NCBI RefSeq assembly: GCF_020991065.1
Contig: NZ_CP087710.1
Coordinates: 4,092,001-4,156,000, forward strand
Reading direction: 5' to 3'
DNA from: Nocardioides okcheonensis
GTDB lineage: Bacteria > Actinomycetota > Actinomycetes > Propionibacteriales > Nocardioidaceae
Length of the DNA: 64,000 bases
The notes below the pieces were generated by a model that saw only the letters and a list, made by a program, of their open reading frames with translations, did not search any database and had not been told where the DNA came from. Shown here in pieces: positions 48,138 through 56,257 of this stretch. The first letter of the stretch is position 1. Each line of letters opens with the position of its first letter. Made by a program: the position numbers and the translations under genes.

Positions 48138-48179
48138 GAGCGGGTCGCACGTCGTCGGGGGTCGACGTGCGGCCCGCTC
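48138..48179 (+). terminator. Orphan 17-bp hairpin in a divergent intergenic region
   Basis: GAGCGGG-T-CGCACGTCG pairs with CGACGTGCG-G-CCCGCTC (one T-G wobble, 8-nt loop), then TGTGTTTCC. It lies between the LuxR gene (minus) and the 48210 gene (plus), where no annotated plus transcript ends. The rest of the 210-bp gap shows nothing else besides a TACGCT box at 48198-48203, 6 nt before ATG 48210. Confidence 0.55.
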
Positions 48180-48209
48180 TGTGTTTCCCCGGCTGCGTAC
48201 GCTGGTCGC

Positions 48210-48971
48210 ATGGAACTCGTCCTCGTGCTGGTCGTGCTCGGTGGTCTCACCGCGGTGGCGGTCGCGGCCGGGAAGTCGAGCAAGAAGCGTGAGCTGGCCC
48301 GCGCCGAGGCCGAGGTGGCGCCGGTCAAGAAGCTCGCCGAGGAGGACGTCACCGCCCTCGGCGTGGAGCTCCAGGACCTCGACATCGACCTCGCCGGGGA
48401 GCAGCTCGACCCGGGCGCCAACGCCGACTACCAGCGTGCGCTCGACTCCTACGAGTCCGCCAAGACCGCGGCCGCGGGCCTGACCCGCGCCGAGGACGTC
48501 CGGCACGTCACCGAGATCCTCGAGGACGGCCGCTACGCGATGGCGTGCGTGCGCGCCCGGGTGGCCGGGCAGCCGCTGCCGACCCGGCGCCCGCCGTGCT
48601 TCTTCGACCCGCGTCACGGGCTGTCGGTGGCGGACGTGCCGTGGACCCCTCCGGGCGGCACGTCGCGCGACGTCCCTGCCTGCGCGCTCGACGTCGAGCG
48701 GGTGCGGGCCGGCGCCGAGCCCGACATCCGGAAGGTGATGGTCGGCTCGCGCCGGGTGCCCTACTGGCAGGGCGGCCGCGCCTACCAGCCCTACGCGCAG
48801 GGCTACTTCGGCACCTTCTCCCCGATGGACTGGATGTTCATGGGCATGCTCTTCGGGGGCGGCTTCGACGGCCTCGGTGAGGGCATCGGGGCCATCGGCG
48901 AGGGGATCGGCGACCTGTTCGGCGGCATCGGCGACGGCATCGGCGACATGTTCGACGGGTTCGACTTCTGA
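48210..48971 (+). CDS. Membrane-anchored protein with Gly-rich tail, 253 aa
   Basis: N-terminal helix (ELVLVLVVLGGLTAVAVAAG), a charged coiled segment (KRELARAEAEVAPVKKLAEE), a central domain with PPCFFDPRHGLSVADVPWTP and a C-terminal run of Gly-Ile/Leu-Gly repeats (GEGIGAIGEGIGDLFGGIGD) ending FDGFDF. Unknown function; the central part looks like a conserved actinobacterial domain. Appears leaderless (TACGCT, 6 nt, ATG). Confidence 0.75.
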   Translation: MELVLVLVVLGGLTAVAVAAGKSSKKRELARAEAEVAPVKKLAEEDVTALGVELQDLDIDLAGEQLDPGANADYQRALDSYESAKTAAAGLTRAEDVRHVTEILEDGRYAMACVRARVAGQPLPTRRPPCFFDPRHGLSVADVPWTPPGGTSRDVPACALDVERVRAGAEPDIRKVMVGSRRVPYWQGGRAYQPYAQGYFGTFSPMDWMFMGMLFGGGFDGLGEGIGAIGEGIGDLFGGIGDGIGDMFDGFDF

Positions 48972-49017
48972 CCCCACCCCTCGTCGGGCGCCGCGCGGGT
49001 GCTGGGAGGATGGGCCG

Positions 49018-49785
49018 GTGAGCCTGCACCGCACCGAGCTCGGCGAGTCCGGGAGCCGCATCGTGTTCTGCCACGGCCTCTTCGGCCAGGGCAAGAACTG
49101 GACCCAGGTCGCGAAGGCGCTCAGCGCCGAGCACCGCGTCACGCTGCTCGACATGCCCAACCACGGGCGCTCGCCGTGGACCGAGACCTTCGACTACGTC
49201 CACCTCGCCGACCTCGTCGCCGCCGAGCTCGGCGACGAGCCGGTGGCGCTGGTGGGGCACTCGATGGGCGGGAAGATCGCGATGTGCCTGGCGCTGCGCC
49301 ACCCCGAGCGGGTCGAGCGGCTCGCGGTGGTCGACATCGCGCCGGCCGGCTACGACAGCGGCCGCGAGTTCATCGGCTACACCGAGACCATGCGGGGCCT
49401 GGACCTGTCCGCCCTCGAGCGACGCAGCGACGCCGACGAGGCGATGGCCGCGGACGTCCCGGACCCGGTCGTGCGCAGCTTCCTCCTGCAGAACCTCCGC
49501 CGCACCGACGACGGCTGGCACTGGCAGCCGAACCTCGAGCTGCTCGCGCGGCACATGGCCGAGCTGGCCGGCTGGCCCGACGAGGCGCTCGGCGACGCGA
49601 CGTACGACGGCCCGGTGCTGTGGATCGGGGGCTCGCGCTCCGACTACGTCACCGACGAGCACGCCCCGGAGATGGACCGGCGCTTCCCCCGCAACCGGCG
49701 CGTCGTCATCAAGGACGCCGGGCACTGGGTGCACTCCGAGCGGCCGGACGTCTTCCTCGAGGTGCTGCGCCGGTTCCTCGCCTGA
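49018..49785 (+). CDS. Alpha/beta hydrolase, YbfF-like esterase, 255 aa
   Basis: Oxyanion HGLFGQGKNW, nucleophile elbow ALVGHSMGGKIAM (Ser about 81), DYVTDEH for the acid and KDAGHWVHSERPDVF for the catalytic His: a complete triad. Resembles YbfF/ABHD11 acyl-CoA or ester hydrolases. GTG 49018. Convergent with the CGNR gene after 7 bp. Confidence 0.85.
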   Translation: MSLHRTELGESGSRIVFCHGLFGQGKNWTQVAKALSAEHRVTLLDMPNHGRSPWTETFDYVHLADLVAAELGDEPVALVGHSMGGKIAMCLALRHPERVERLAVVDIAPAGYDSGREFIGYTETMRGLDLSALERRSDADEAMAADVPDPVVRSFLLQNLRRTDDGWHWQPNLELLARHMAELAGWPDEALGDATYDGPVLWIGGSRSDYVTDEHAPEMDRRFPRNRRVVIKDAGHWVHSERPDVFLEVLRRFLA

Positions 49786-49792
49786 GCGTCGG

Positions 49793-50329
49793 TCAGGACC
49801 GCTGGCGGGCGCGGTAGGCGGCGACCGCCTCGCGGTTGCCGCACGTGGTGGAGCAGTAGCGGCGCGAGCGGTTGCGGGACAGGTCGAGGACGACGTCCTC
49901 GCAGTCGTCCGCGGCGCACCGCGCCAGCCGCGACATCTCGTCGGCGCGGATCACGTCGACCATCGCCATCGCGGTCTCGACCACGACCCGCTCGTCCAGC
50001 GGGCGGTCGGGGTCGACGGCGTGGAGGTGCCAGTCCCACTGGTCGTGGCGCTGCAGCTGGGGGAGCGCCCTGGCCCGGGCCAGCATGGTGTTGACCAGGT
50101 CGGCGGCCGCGTCGCGCTCGGCGAGCAGCAGCTCGCGCAGGGCCGGCCGCAGGCGCCGCACCGCGTCGAGCTCGTCGGGCGTGGCGTCGTGGCGGCCGGT
50201 GTAGGACCACTGCGCCAGGAAGGCCGACAGGTCGTCCACCGAGCCCAGCGGGTCGCCCGGGGTGTCGGTCGAGTTCGCGAGGGCGACCGCCGCCTGCAGG
50301 GCGGCGTCGGTGTCATCCGTGAAAAGCAC
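49793..50329 (-). CDS. CGNR zinc-finger protein (ABATE domain), 178 aa
   Basis: N-terminal ABATE (stress-induced) domain with ALANSTDTPGDPL and LRPALRELLLAERDAA; C-terminal zinc finger CAADDCEDVVLDLSRNRSRR then YCSTTCGNREAVAAYRARQ, giving the four Cys and the CGNR motif. Thought to be transcription factors. Divergent from an EamA transporter across a 32-bp region full of TGACAC half-sites, so it probably controls both. ATG 50329. Confidence 0.88.
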   Translation of the reverse strand: MLFTDDTDAALQAAVALANSTDTPGDPLGSVDDLSAFLAQWSYTGRHDATPDELDAVRRLRPALRELLLAERDAAADLVNTMLARARALPQLQRHDQWDWHLHAVDPDRPLDERVVVETAMAMVDVIRADEMSRLARCAADDCEDVVLDLSRNRSRRYCSTTCGNREAVAAYRARQRS

Positions 50330-50330
50330 G

Positions 50331-50390
50331 TTGACACATTACAGGAGGCCCTCCTAGTGTCATGACCGTGAAGGCTTTGACACATGACAG
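50331..50390. promoter_or_regulatory. Divergent promoter/operator between CGNR and EamA genes
   Basis: Near-consensus promoter TTGACA (50331-50336)-18-TAGTGT (50355-50360). Inverted repeat TGACAC/GTGTCA (50332-50337, 50357-50362) around a perfect AGGAGG-C-CCTCCT palindrome (50343-50355), and a third TTGACACATGACAG (50377-50390) that repeats 50331-50344 with one change. Good candidate CGNR operator. Confidence 0.6.
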
Positions 50391-51540
50391 CGCGCGGGCC
50401 CGCACCTCGGCGGGACTCGTCCTGGCGGTCGCCTCGGCGACCTCGTTCGGGCTCTCCGGCGCGCTCGCGCGCGGGCTGCTCGACACCGGGTGGAGCGCCG
50501 GTGCCACGGTGGCGCTGCGCATCTCCATCGCCGCCGCCGTGCTGCTCGTCCCGGGCGTGCTGGCCCTGCGCGGCCGCTGGCACCTGCTGCGGGCCAGCGC
50601 CGGGACCGTGGTGGTCTACGGCATCGCCGCGGTCGCCGGGGCGCAGCTGTGCTACTTCTACGCCGTCACCTACCTGCAGGTCAGCGTCGCGCTGCTGCTG
50701 GAGTACACCGCGCCGGTCGCGGTGGTCGTGTGGCTGTGGCTGCGCCACGGGCACCGGCCCACCGGCCTCACCGTCGCCGGGGCGGCGCTGTCGGCGGCCG
50801 GCCTGGTGCTGGTCCTCGACGTGCTGTCGGGCGCCGACCTGAGCGCGGTCGGGGTGCTGTGGGCGCTCGGCGCGATGGTCGGCGCGGCGACGTACTTCGT
50901 GATCTCGGCCGACGAGGGCAACGGGCTGCCGGGGCTGACCCTGGCCGCGGGCGGGCTGCTCGTCGGCGCCGTCGTCCTGCTGGTCGCGGGCGCCACCGGC
51001 CTGCTGCCGTTCGACGCCTCGACGCGCGACGCGGTCTACGACGGCCGCACCGTCGCCTGGTGGGTCCCCGTGGTCGTCCTCGGACTGGTCACGGCGGCCT
51101 TCTCCTACGTCACCGGGATCGCGGCGGGACGCCGCCTCGGCAGCAGGCTGGCGTCGTTCGTCGCGCTCGGCGAGGTGCTGGCCGCGGTGGTGTGGGCGTG
51201 GCTGCTGCTCGGCGAGCTGCCGCGGCCCGTGCAGGTCCTCGGCGGGCTGCTCGTGCTCGCGGGCGTCGTCGCGGTCAAGCTCGGCGAGGGCGAGACCTCA
51301 GCGGGAGTCCTGCCGGCGGAGGAAGACCTCGCGGTGCAGGAGCAGGAGCGCGGCCGCGACCGGGACGGCCAGCAGTGCGCCGATGATGCCCATCAGGCTG
51401 CCGCCGACGAGGGCGGCGATCACGGTGATGGCGCCGGGGATGTCGACCGCCTTCTTCATGATCCGCGGCGAGATGACGTAGGACTCGAGCTGCTGGTAGG
51501 CGACGTAGTAGACGCCGGCGACCAGCGCCACGGACGGTGA
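50362..51540 (+). CDS. EamA/DMT family transporter with read-through tail, 392 aa
   Basis: Ten helices in two EamA repeats (residues about 15-310): ATSFGLSGALARGLLDTGWS, YFYAVTYLQVSVALLLEYTA, FVALGEVLAAVVWAWLLLGE. Exporter of metabolites, possibly amino acids. After KLGEGETSAG the frame runs 78 residues of hydrophilic sequence antisense to the AI-2E gene (243-bp overlap), so the natural stop seems lost. ATG 50362; GTG 50368 would be leaderless from TAGTGT. Confidence 0.82.
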   Translation: MTVKALTHDSARARTSAGLVLAVASATSFGLSGALARGLLDTGWSAGATVALRISIAAAVLLVPGVLALRGRWHLLRASAGTVVVYGIAAVAGAQLCYFYAVTYLQVSVALLLEYTAPVAVVVWLWLRHGHRPTGLTVAGAALSAAGLVLVLDVLSGADLSAVGVLWALGAMVGAATYFVISADEGNGLPGLTLAAGGLLVGAVVLLVAGATGLLPFDASTRDAVYDGRTVAWWVPVVVLGLVTAAFSYVTGIAAGRRLGSRLASFVALGEVLAAVVWAWLLLGELPRPVQVLGGLLVLAGVVAVKLGEGETSAGVLPAEEDLAVQEQERGRDRDGQQCADDAHQAAADEGGDHGDGAGDVDRLLHDPRRDDVGLELLVGDVVDAGDQRHGR

Positions 51541-52545
51541 GACGGTGAGCGCCAGCAGGGTCATGATCACGCCGCTCACCACGGCTCCGAGGACCGGGAT
51601 CAGGCTGAGCAGCCCGACGATGAACGCCAGCGCGAAGCTGTAGTCACCGAGCCCGACGACGAAGGTGAACACCAACGTGCTGAGGCCGGCGCAGGTGGCG
51701 ACGAGGAAGGCGCCCGAGACGTAGGCCCCGGTGCTGCGGATGATCTTGTCGCCCAGCTCGCTGACGCGAGGACGGCGCGACGCCGGGGCGAGGCTGTAGC
51801 AGGCGTGCTTGATGCTCGGCAGCGAGGCGAGGAAGTAGATCATCAGCACCAGCACGATGAAGGTGTTGGTCAGCGCGGACAGGACCGCGAGGCCGACGCC
51901 GAGCGCGCCGCCGAACACCCGCTGGGTGAAGGCGCCGTCCGAGACGTAGTCGCGGGCCTTGTCGATGATCGAGAACCGCTCGTCGAGCTGCTCGACGTAG
52001 CGGTTGCGCTGCAGGTCGGTGAACCACTCGGGGGCGTTGCGGGTGATCAGCGCGATCTGGTCGCTGATCACCGGCGCGACCGCGCCGACGAACAGCGTCA
52101 GCACGCCGATCACGCCGGCCAGGACGACCACCACCGCGAGGCTGCGCCGCACGCCGCGCCGCATGAACCACTCGACGAGCGGGTTGAGCCCGATCGCGAG
52201 GAACATCGCCAGCACGAGCAGCACCAGGACCGACGAGATCCCCAGCACCTGCTGGGTCAGGAAGATCGCGAACAGCGCGCCGAGCGCGCCGAAGAACCCG
52301 ATGTTGAACGGTGAGTGGCGCAGCACCGAGACCGGCCGGTGGCCGAGCACCGGGGCGGGCGGGTACGACGGCGCCTCGGGCGCGACGACCAGGTCGGTGG
52401 CGTCGTCGATCCGCTCGGCGATGGCGGCCGACGACTCGGCGGCCTCGGTCGCCTCCTCGGCGGCCTCCTGCGCGGTCTCGGCCGCGCTGTCGGCACGGTC
52501 GGCGGCCTGCTCGGCGCGCTCGGCGGCCTCGGCGGCCTCGGCCAC
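51298..52545 (-). CDS. AI-2E family transporter, 415 aa
   Basis: An Ala/Glu coiled N-terminus (AEAAEAAERAEQAADRADSA) then eight helices of the PerM/AI-2E family: FNIGFFGALGALFAIFLTQQ, LNPLVEWFMRRGVRRSLAVV, LSLIPVLGAVVSGVIMTLLA and SYVISPRIMKKAVDIPGA. Despite the name, substrates are mostly unknown. The earliest orthodox start is GTG 52545; the frame opens further up to a CTG overlapping the FilP-like stop, so the true start is uncertain. Confidence 0.85.
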   Translation of the reverse strand: MAEAAEAAERAEQAADRADSAAETAQEAAEEATEAAESSAAIAERIDDATDLVVAPEAPSYPPAPVLGHRPVSVLRHSPFNIGFFGALGALFAIFLTQQVLGISSVLVLLVLAMFLAIGLNPLVEWFMRRGVRRSLAVVVVLAGVIGVLTLFVGAVAPVISDQIALITRNAPEWFTDLQRNRYVEQLDERFSIIDKARDYVSDGAFTQRVFGGALGVGLAVLSALTNTFIVLVLMIYFLASLPSIKHACYSLAPASRRPRVSELGDKIIRSTGAYVSGAFLVATCAGLSTLVFTFVVGLGDYSFALAFIVGLLSLIPVLGAVVSGVIMTLLALTVSPSVALVAGVYYVAYQQLESYVISPRIMKKAVDIPGAITVIAALVGGSLMGIIGALLAVPVAAALLLLHREVFLRRQDSR

Positions 52546-52589
52546 CTCGGCCGCCGCACGCTCCTCCGGGTCGTCCGGGCGGGTCCCGG

Positions 52590-53867
52590 TCAGGACTCGT
52601 CCTCGCCGAACCCGGCGACCACGTCCCGCAGCGCGCCGAGCTGGGCCGTGATGGCGTCGCGACGCTTGGTCACCCGCTCCACCTCGGCCTGGATGTTGGC
52701 GAGCTCGCGCTCGGCCTCGGCGGCACGGGTGGTGCTGATCGAGTCGGCCTGGGTCCGCGCGGAGGCGACCACCTGCTCGGCCTCGCGGCGCGCCCGCGAC
52801 AGCAGCCCCTCGGCCTCCGACTGGGCCTGGGCGCGGTGCGCGTTGGCCTGCGCCGTCGCCTCGCGCGCGCGCTGCTCGGCGGCCGTCGCGCGGTCCTCGG
52901 CCTCCTTGACCAGGCGCTGGGTCTCCGCGGTGGCGTTGCTGTGGTGCTCGGCCGCCTCGCGGGCGAGGCGCTCCTTCTCGACCGCCAGCGTGCGGCGGGC
53001 CTCCTGCACCTCGCGGTCGGCCGACGCGCGGGCCTGCTCGGCCTCGCGGGTGGCGGTCACCCGCATCTCGTTGGTCTCCTGCTGCGCGGCCAGGCGCAGC
53101 TGGTCGGCCTCGCGGCGCGCGGCGGACAGCAGGTCCTCGGCCTCGGCCTTGGCCAGGCTGCGCTCGGTCTCGGCGTCGGCGGTGAGGCGGGCGCGCATCT
53201 CGTCGAGCTCCTTGAGCTGGACCAGGCGCATGTCGTCGGCCTCGCGGGCGGCGTCGGCCCGGATGCTGGCGGCGTCGCGCTCGGCGCCCCGGCGGATCTC
53301 GTCGGCGTCGCGCTGGGCGCTCGTGCGCACGTCGAGGGCCTCGTCCTCGGCCATCTTGAGCATCGAGGTCGCCCGGCCGCCCAGCCCGGCGTAGGTCGGG
53401 TTCGCGTTCTCCTCCAGCTCGGTCCGCGCCCGGTCGAGCTCGGCCTCGAGCTCGATCACGCGCTGCTCGCTGCTGGCGAGGCTGCCGGCCAGCCCGGTCT
53501 TCTCCGACTGGAGCTGGGCGAGCCGCTGGTCGACGGCGGACTTGTCGTAGCCGCCGCGTCGCACCTGGGGGAGCGGGGTGGCGGGCGCGGGCCCGGGCGC
53601 CGCGGCACGGGCGGGCGCGGGGGTGGCCGCCGGCGGACAACCGCGTGGGCTGCGTCGGCTCGGGGTCGCGGCCGACGGGGGCCGCGGGCGGGACGACCGG
53701 CCGGCGCGGTGGCGTCGTCGGGCCGGGCCGGCTCGGCCTTCGCCCGGCTCGGGCCTCGGCTCCTCGGGGGCGGACTTGGGCGTCACCGGGAGCACCTGGG
53801 TCTCCTCGGCGGAGTCGCCCCCGGACTCCGGCTCGTCGAAGATGGACAGGCCCTGCTCGCGGCTCAT
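52590..53867 (-). CDS. FilP/Scy-like DivIVA-related coiled-coil protein, 425 aa
   Basis: Intermediate-filament-like cytoskeletal protein. MSREQGLSIFDEPESGG, a proline/arginine linker (about 45-105), a DivIVA-type start RRGGYDKSAVDQRLAQLQSE and a coiled coil to the end with SMLKMAEDEALDVRTSAQRD as in Streptomyces FilP. Same neighbourhood as filP/scy in Streptomyces, near the epimerase and thiolase genes. The linker reads in three different frames as natural Pro/Ala/Glu sequence, suggesting three 1-nt insertions that restore frame. ATG 53867. Confidence 0.85.
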   Translation of the reverse strand: MSREQGLSIFDEPESGGDSAEETQVLPVTPKSAPEEPRPEPGEGRAGPARRRHRAGRSSRPRPPSAATPSRRSPRGCPPAATPAPARAAAPGPAPATPLPQVRRGGYDKSAVDQRLAQLQSEKTGLAGSLASSEQRVIELEAELDRARTELEENANPTYAGLGGRATSMLKMAEDEALDVRTSAQRDADEIRRGAERDAASIRADAAREADDMRLVQLKELDEMRARLTADAETERSLAKAEAEDLLSAARREADQLRLAAQQETNEMRVTATREAEQARASADREVQEARRTLAVEKERLAREAAEHHSNATAETQRLVKEAEDRATAAEQRAREATAQANAHRAQAQSEAEGLLSRARREAEQVVASARTQADSISTTRAAEAERELANIQAEVERVTKRRDAITAQLGALRDVVAGFGEDES

Positions 53868-53985
53868 GCTGCGACACCCACTCTCACGTCGTACGGACTG
53901 CGTCGATAGGCCAGTCTGTCCGATCGGTGGGGACAAACCCACCCCGGCTCGCGGGTGATCCGCGAACCGGGGTGAGGGATGGGTC

Positions 53986-55326
53986 TCAGACGCCGCGGAA
54001 GCGGTTGATCGCGTCCTCGTGCTGCGCGCGCATCTCGTGGTCGAGCACGCCCTGGCCCTCCTCGGGAGCCAGGCACAGGACGCCGACCTTGCCCTGGTGG
54101 GCGTTCTGGTGGACGTCGAGCGAGGCCTGGCCGACCTCGTCGAGGGTGTAGGTCCGCGACAGGGTCGGGTGGATCTTCCCCTTGGCGATCAGGCGGTTGG
54201 CCTCCCACGACTCGCGGTAGTTGGCGAAGTGGCTGGAGATGATCCGCTTGAGGTTCATCCACAGGTAGCGGTTGTCGTACTCGTGCATGTAGCCCGTGGT
54301 CGAGGCACAGGTGGTGATGGTGCCGCCCTTGCGGGTGACGAAGACGCTCGCGCCGAAGGTCTCGCGTCCGGGGTGCTCGAAGACGATGTCGATGTCCTCG
54401 CCGCCGGTGAGCTCGCGGATGCGGGCGCCGAAGCGCTTCCACTCGCGCGGGTCCTGCTCGGTGCCCTCGTCGTTCCAGAACTTGTAGCCCTCCTCGGAGC
54501 GGTTGATGATCAGCTCCGCGCCCATGCTGCGGGCGATCTTCGCCTTCTCCTCGTTGGAGACCACGCACACCGGGGTGGCGCCGCCGTTGAGGGCGTACTG
54601 CGTCGCGAAGCCGCCGAGCCCGCCGGACGCGCCCCAGATCAGGACGTTGTCGCCCTGCTTCATGTTGCCGCCGTTGGTGGAGACCAGCTGGCGGTAGGCG
54701 GTGCAGTTGACCAGGCCGGGGGAGGCGGCCTCCTCCCAGGTGAGGTGCTCGGGCTTCGGCATCAGCTGGTTGGCCTTGACCATCGCGACGTCGGCGAGGC
54801 CGCCGAAGTTGGTCTCGAAGCCCCAGATCCGCTGCTCGGTGTCGAGCATCGTGTCGTTGTGGCCGTCGGGGCCCTCGAGCTCGACCGAGAGGCAGTGCGC
54901 GACGACGCGGTCGCCCGGCTTCCAGCGGGTGACGCCGGCGCCGACCTTGAGCACCACGCCGGAGAGGTCGGAGCCGACGACGTGGTAGGGCAGGTCGTGG
55001 CGCTTGGTGAGCTCGGAGCCGCGGCCGTAGCGCTCGAGGAAGCCGAAGGTGGAGACCGGCTCGAAGATCGAGGTCCACACGGTGTTGTAGTTGATGGCGC
55101 TGGCCATCACGGCGACGAACGCCTCGCCGGGGCCGAGCTCGGGGAGCGGGACCTCGTCGACGTGGAGGGACTTGCGCGGGTCCTTCTCCTTGGCCGTGAG
55201 GCCCTCGAACATGTCCACCTCGTCCTTCTTCACGAAGGCGGCGCGGTACGACTCGGGGAGCGCGAGGCTGGCGAAGTCCTCCGAGGTCGCGGTGCCGGAC
55301 TGGATGGCGTCAAGGATGTTCTGCAC
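53986..55326 (-). CDS. ccr: Crotonyl-CoA carboxylase/reductase, 446 aa
   Basis: NADPH-dependent reductive carboxylation of crotonyl-CoA to ethylmalonyl-CoA, the key step of the ethylmalonyl-CoA pathway. MDR family: N-terminal FEPVSTFGFLERYGRGSELT, LPYHVVGSDLSGVVLKVGAG, the CO2-pocket region SPGLVNCTAYRQLVSTNGGN and the NADPH motif WGASGGLGGFATQYALNGG, with the long insertion (WNDEGTEQDPREWKRFG) that separates Ccr from other enoyl reductases. ATG 55326. Monocistronic, between filP-like and GntR genes. Confidence 0.95.
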   Translation of the reverse strand: MQNILDAIQSGTATSEDFASLALPESYRAAFVKKDEVDMFEGLTAKEKDPRKSLHVDEVPLPELGPGEAFVAVMASAINYNTVWTSIFEPVSTFGFLERYGRGSELTKRHDLPYHVVGSDLSGVVLKVGAGVTRWKPGDRVVAHCLSVELEGPDGHNDTMLDTEQRIWGFETNFGGLADVAMVKANQLMPKPEHLTWEEAASPGLVNCTAYRQLVSTNGGNMKQGDNVLIWGASGGLGGFATQYALNGGATPVCVVSNEEKAKIARSMGAELIINRSEEGYKFWNDEGTEQDPREWKRFGARIRELTGGEDIDIVFEHPGRETFGASVFVTRKGGTITTCASTTGYMHEYDNRYLWMNLKRIISSHFANYRESWEANRLIAKGKIHPTLSRTYTLDEVGQASLDVHQNAHQGKVGVLCLAPEEGQGVLDHEMRAQHEDAINRFRGV

Positions 55327-55454
55327 GGGGCGTGGCTCCTGGTGTCGGGGCTCGGGGTGCGTGAAACGTACCGACGGGTACGGGCACTGTCACCCGAGTG
55401 TGATCTACGCCGCGGCCGTGGCCCGCTTGGAACGATCCAGCCCGGACAGGAGGG

Positions 55455-56186
55455 TCAGTCGCGTGCCCGGAACGCCTCGACGAGCTGCTCCTGCGCGGCC
55501 GCGAGGTAGGCGTCGAGCCGGTCGGCGGCGGCCGTCCGCTCGCCCCCGGAGAGCAGCTCGGCGATGGCCGCGTTCTCCTCCAGGTAGGGCCGGTGGAAGC
55601 GCTCGGGATCGCCCATCGCGTGGAAGAACAGCCGCATCTCGGCCAGCAGCAGGTCCATCTGGGCGTCCAGCCGCGGGCTGCCCGCCAGCGCGACGACCGC
55701 GCGGTGGAAGTGCTGGTTGGCCGAGGCGACCGCGTCCCAGTCGCCGCGCCCGAGCCCGGCGCGCCCCTCGGCGACGGCTGCCGCGACGCCCGCCACCCGG
55801 TCGGGCGTGTGGGCACCGCCGTGGGCGAGGGCGGCCGGCTCGACGAGCCGGCGGACCCGGTAGACGTCCTCGACGTCGTCTGCGTCCGGGGTGGCGACCA
55901 CCACGCCGCGGTTCGGTTCGCGCACCAGGATGCGCTCGGCGACGAGCTGGCTGAGCGCCTCGCGCAGCGTGTTGCGCGAGACCCCGAGGGCGCCGGCCAG
56001 GCGCTCCTCCGGGAGCCGGGTGCCGGAGCGCAGGTGCCCCTCGACGACCTGCTCTCGCACGACCCGGGCGGCGCGGTCCGCGGAGGTGCTCATCACCGTC
56101 CGGGTGCGGCGCCGCTCGGCGAGGACGTGGTCGAGCACGGCGTCGAGGTCGTGGCCGGTGTGACCGGCGGGGTCGGTGGTGCTCAC
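55455..56186 (-). CDS. GntR family regulator (FCD domain), 243 aa
   Basis: Winged HTH (VVREQVVEGHLRSGTRLPEE, LAGALGVSRNTLREALSQLV) and a C-terminal all-helical FCD ligand domain with the metal-type residues ASANQHFHRAVVALAGS. Divergent from the kip/pxp operon, with a palindrome between, so it is the likely repressor and 5-oxoproline or a metal-carboxylate the likely signal. GTG 56186 chosen; ATG 56093 is the alternative (212 aa). It takes the place of KipR in B. subtilis. Confidence 0.85.
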   Translation of the reverse strand: MSTTDPAGHTGHDLDAVLDHVLAERRRTRTVMSTSADRAARVVREQVVEGHLRSGTRLPEERLAGALGVSRNTLREALSQLVAERILVREPNRGVVVATPDADDVEDVYRVRRLVEPAALAHGGAHTPDRVAGVAAAVAEGRAGLGRGDWDAVASANQHFHRAVVALAGSPRLDAQMDLLLAEMRLFFHAMGDPERFHRPYLEENAAIAELLSGGERTAAADRLDAYLAAAQEQLVEAFRARD

Positions 56187-56221
56187 GTGGCGAGCGTAGC
56201 GGGATGGAGGCGATCGAAGTA

Positions 56222-56250
56222 TTGAAGAATTGTTGAACAATCCCTACCGT
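56222..56250 (+). promoter_or_regulatory. Promoter and GntR operator of the pxp operon
   Basis: TTGAAG (56222-56227)-17-TACCGT (56245-56250), then 7 nt to ATG 56258 (leaderless). The perfect palindrome ATTGTTGAACAAT (56229-56241) lies in the spacer, an ideal place for repression. Confidence 0.65.
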
Positions 56251-56257
56251 CCTCAGT

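Noticed and set aside
51298..53877. Single 859-codon minus-strand frame joining the AI-2E and FilP-like regions
   Set aside because: The upstream half is an out-of-frame shadow of the FilP-like gene; the AI-2E protein begins at about 52545.
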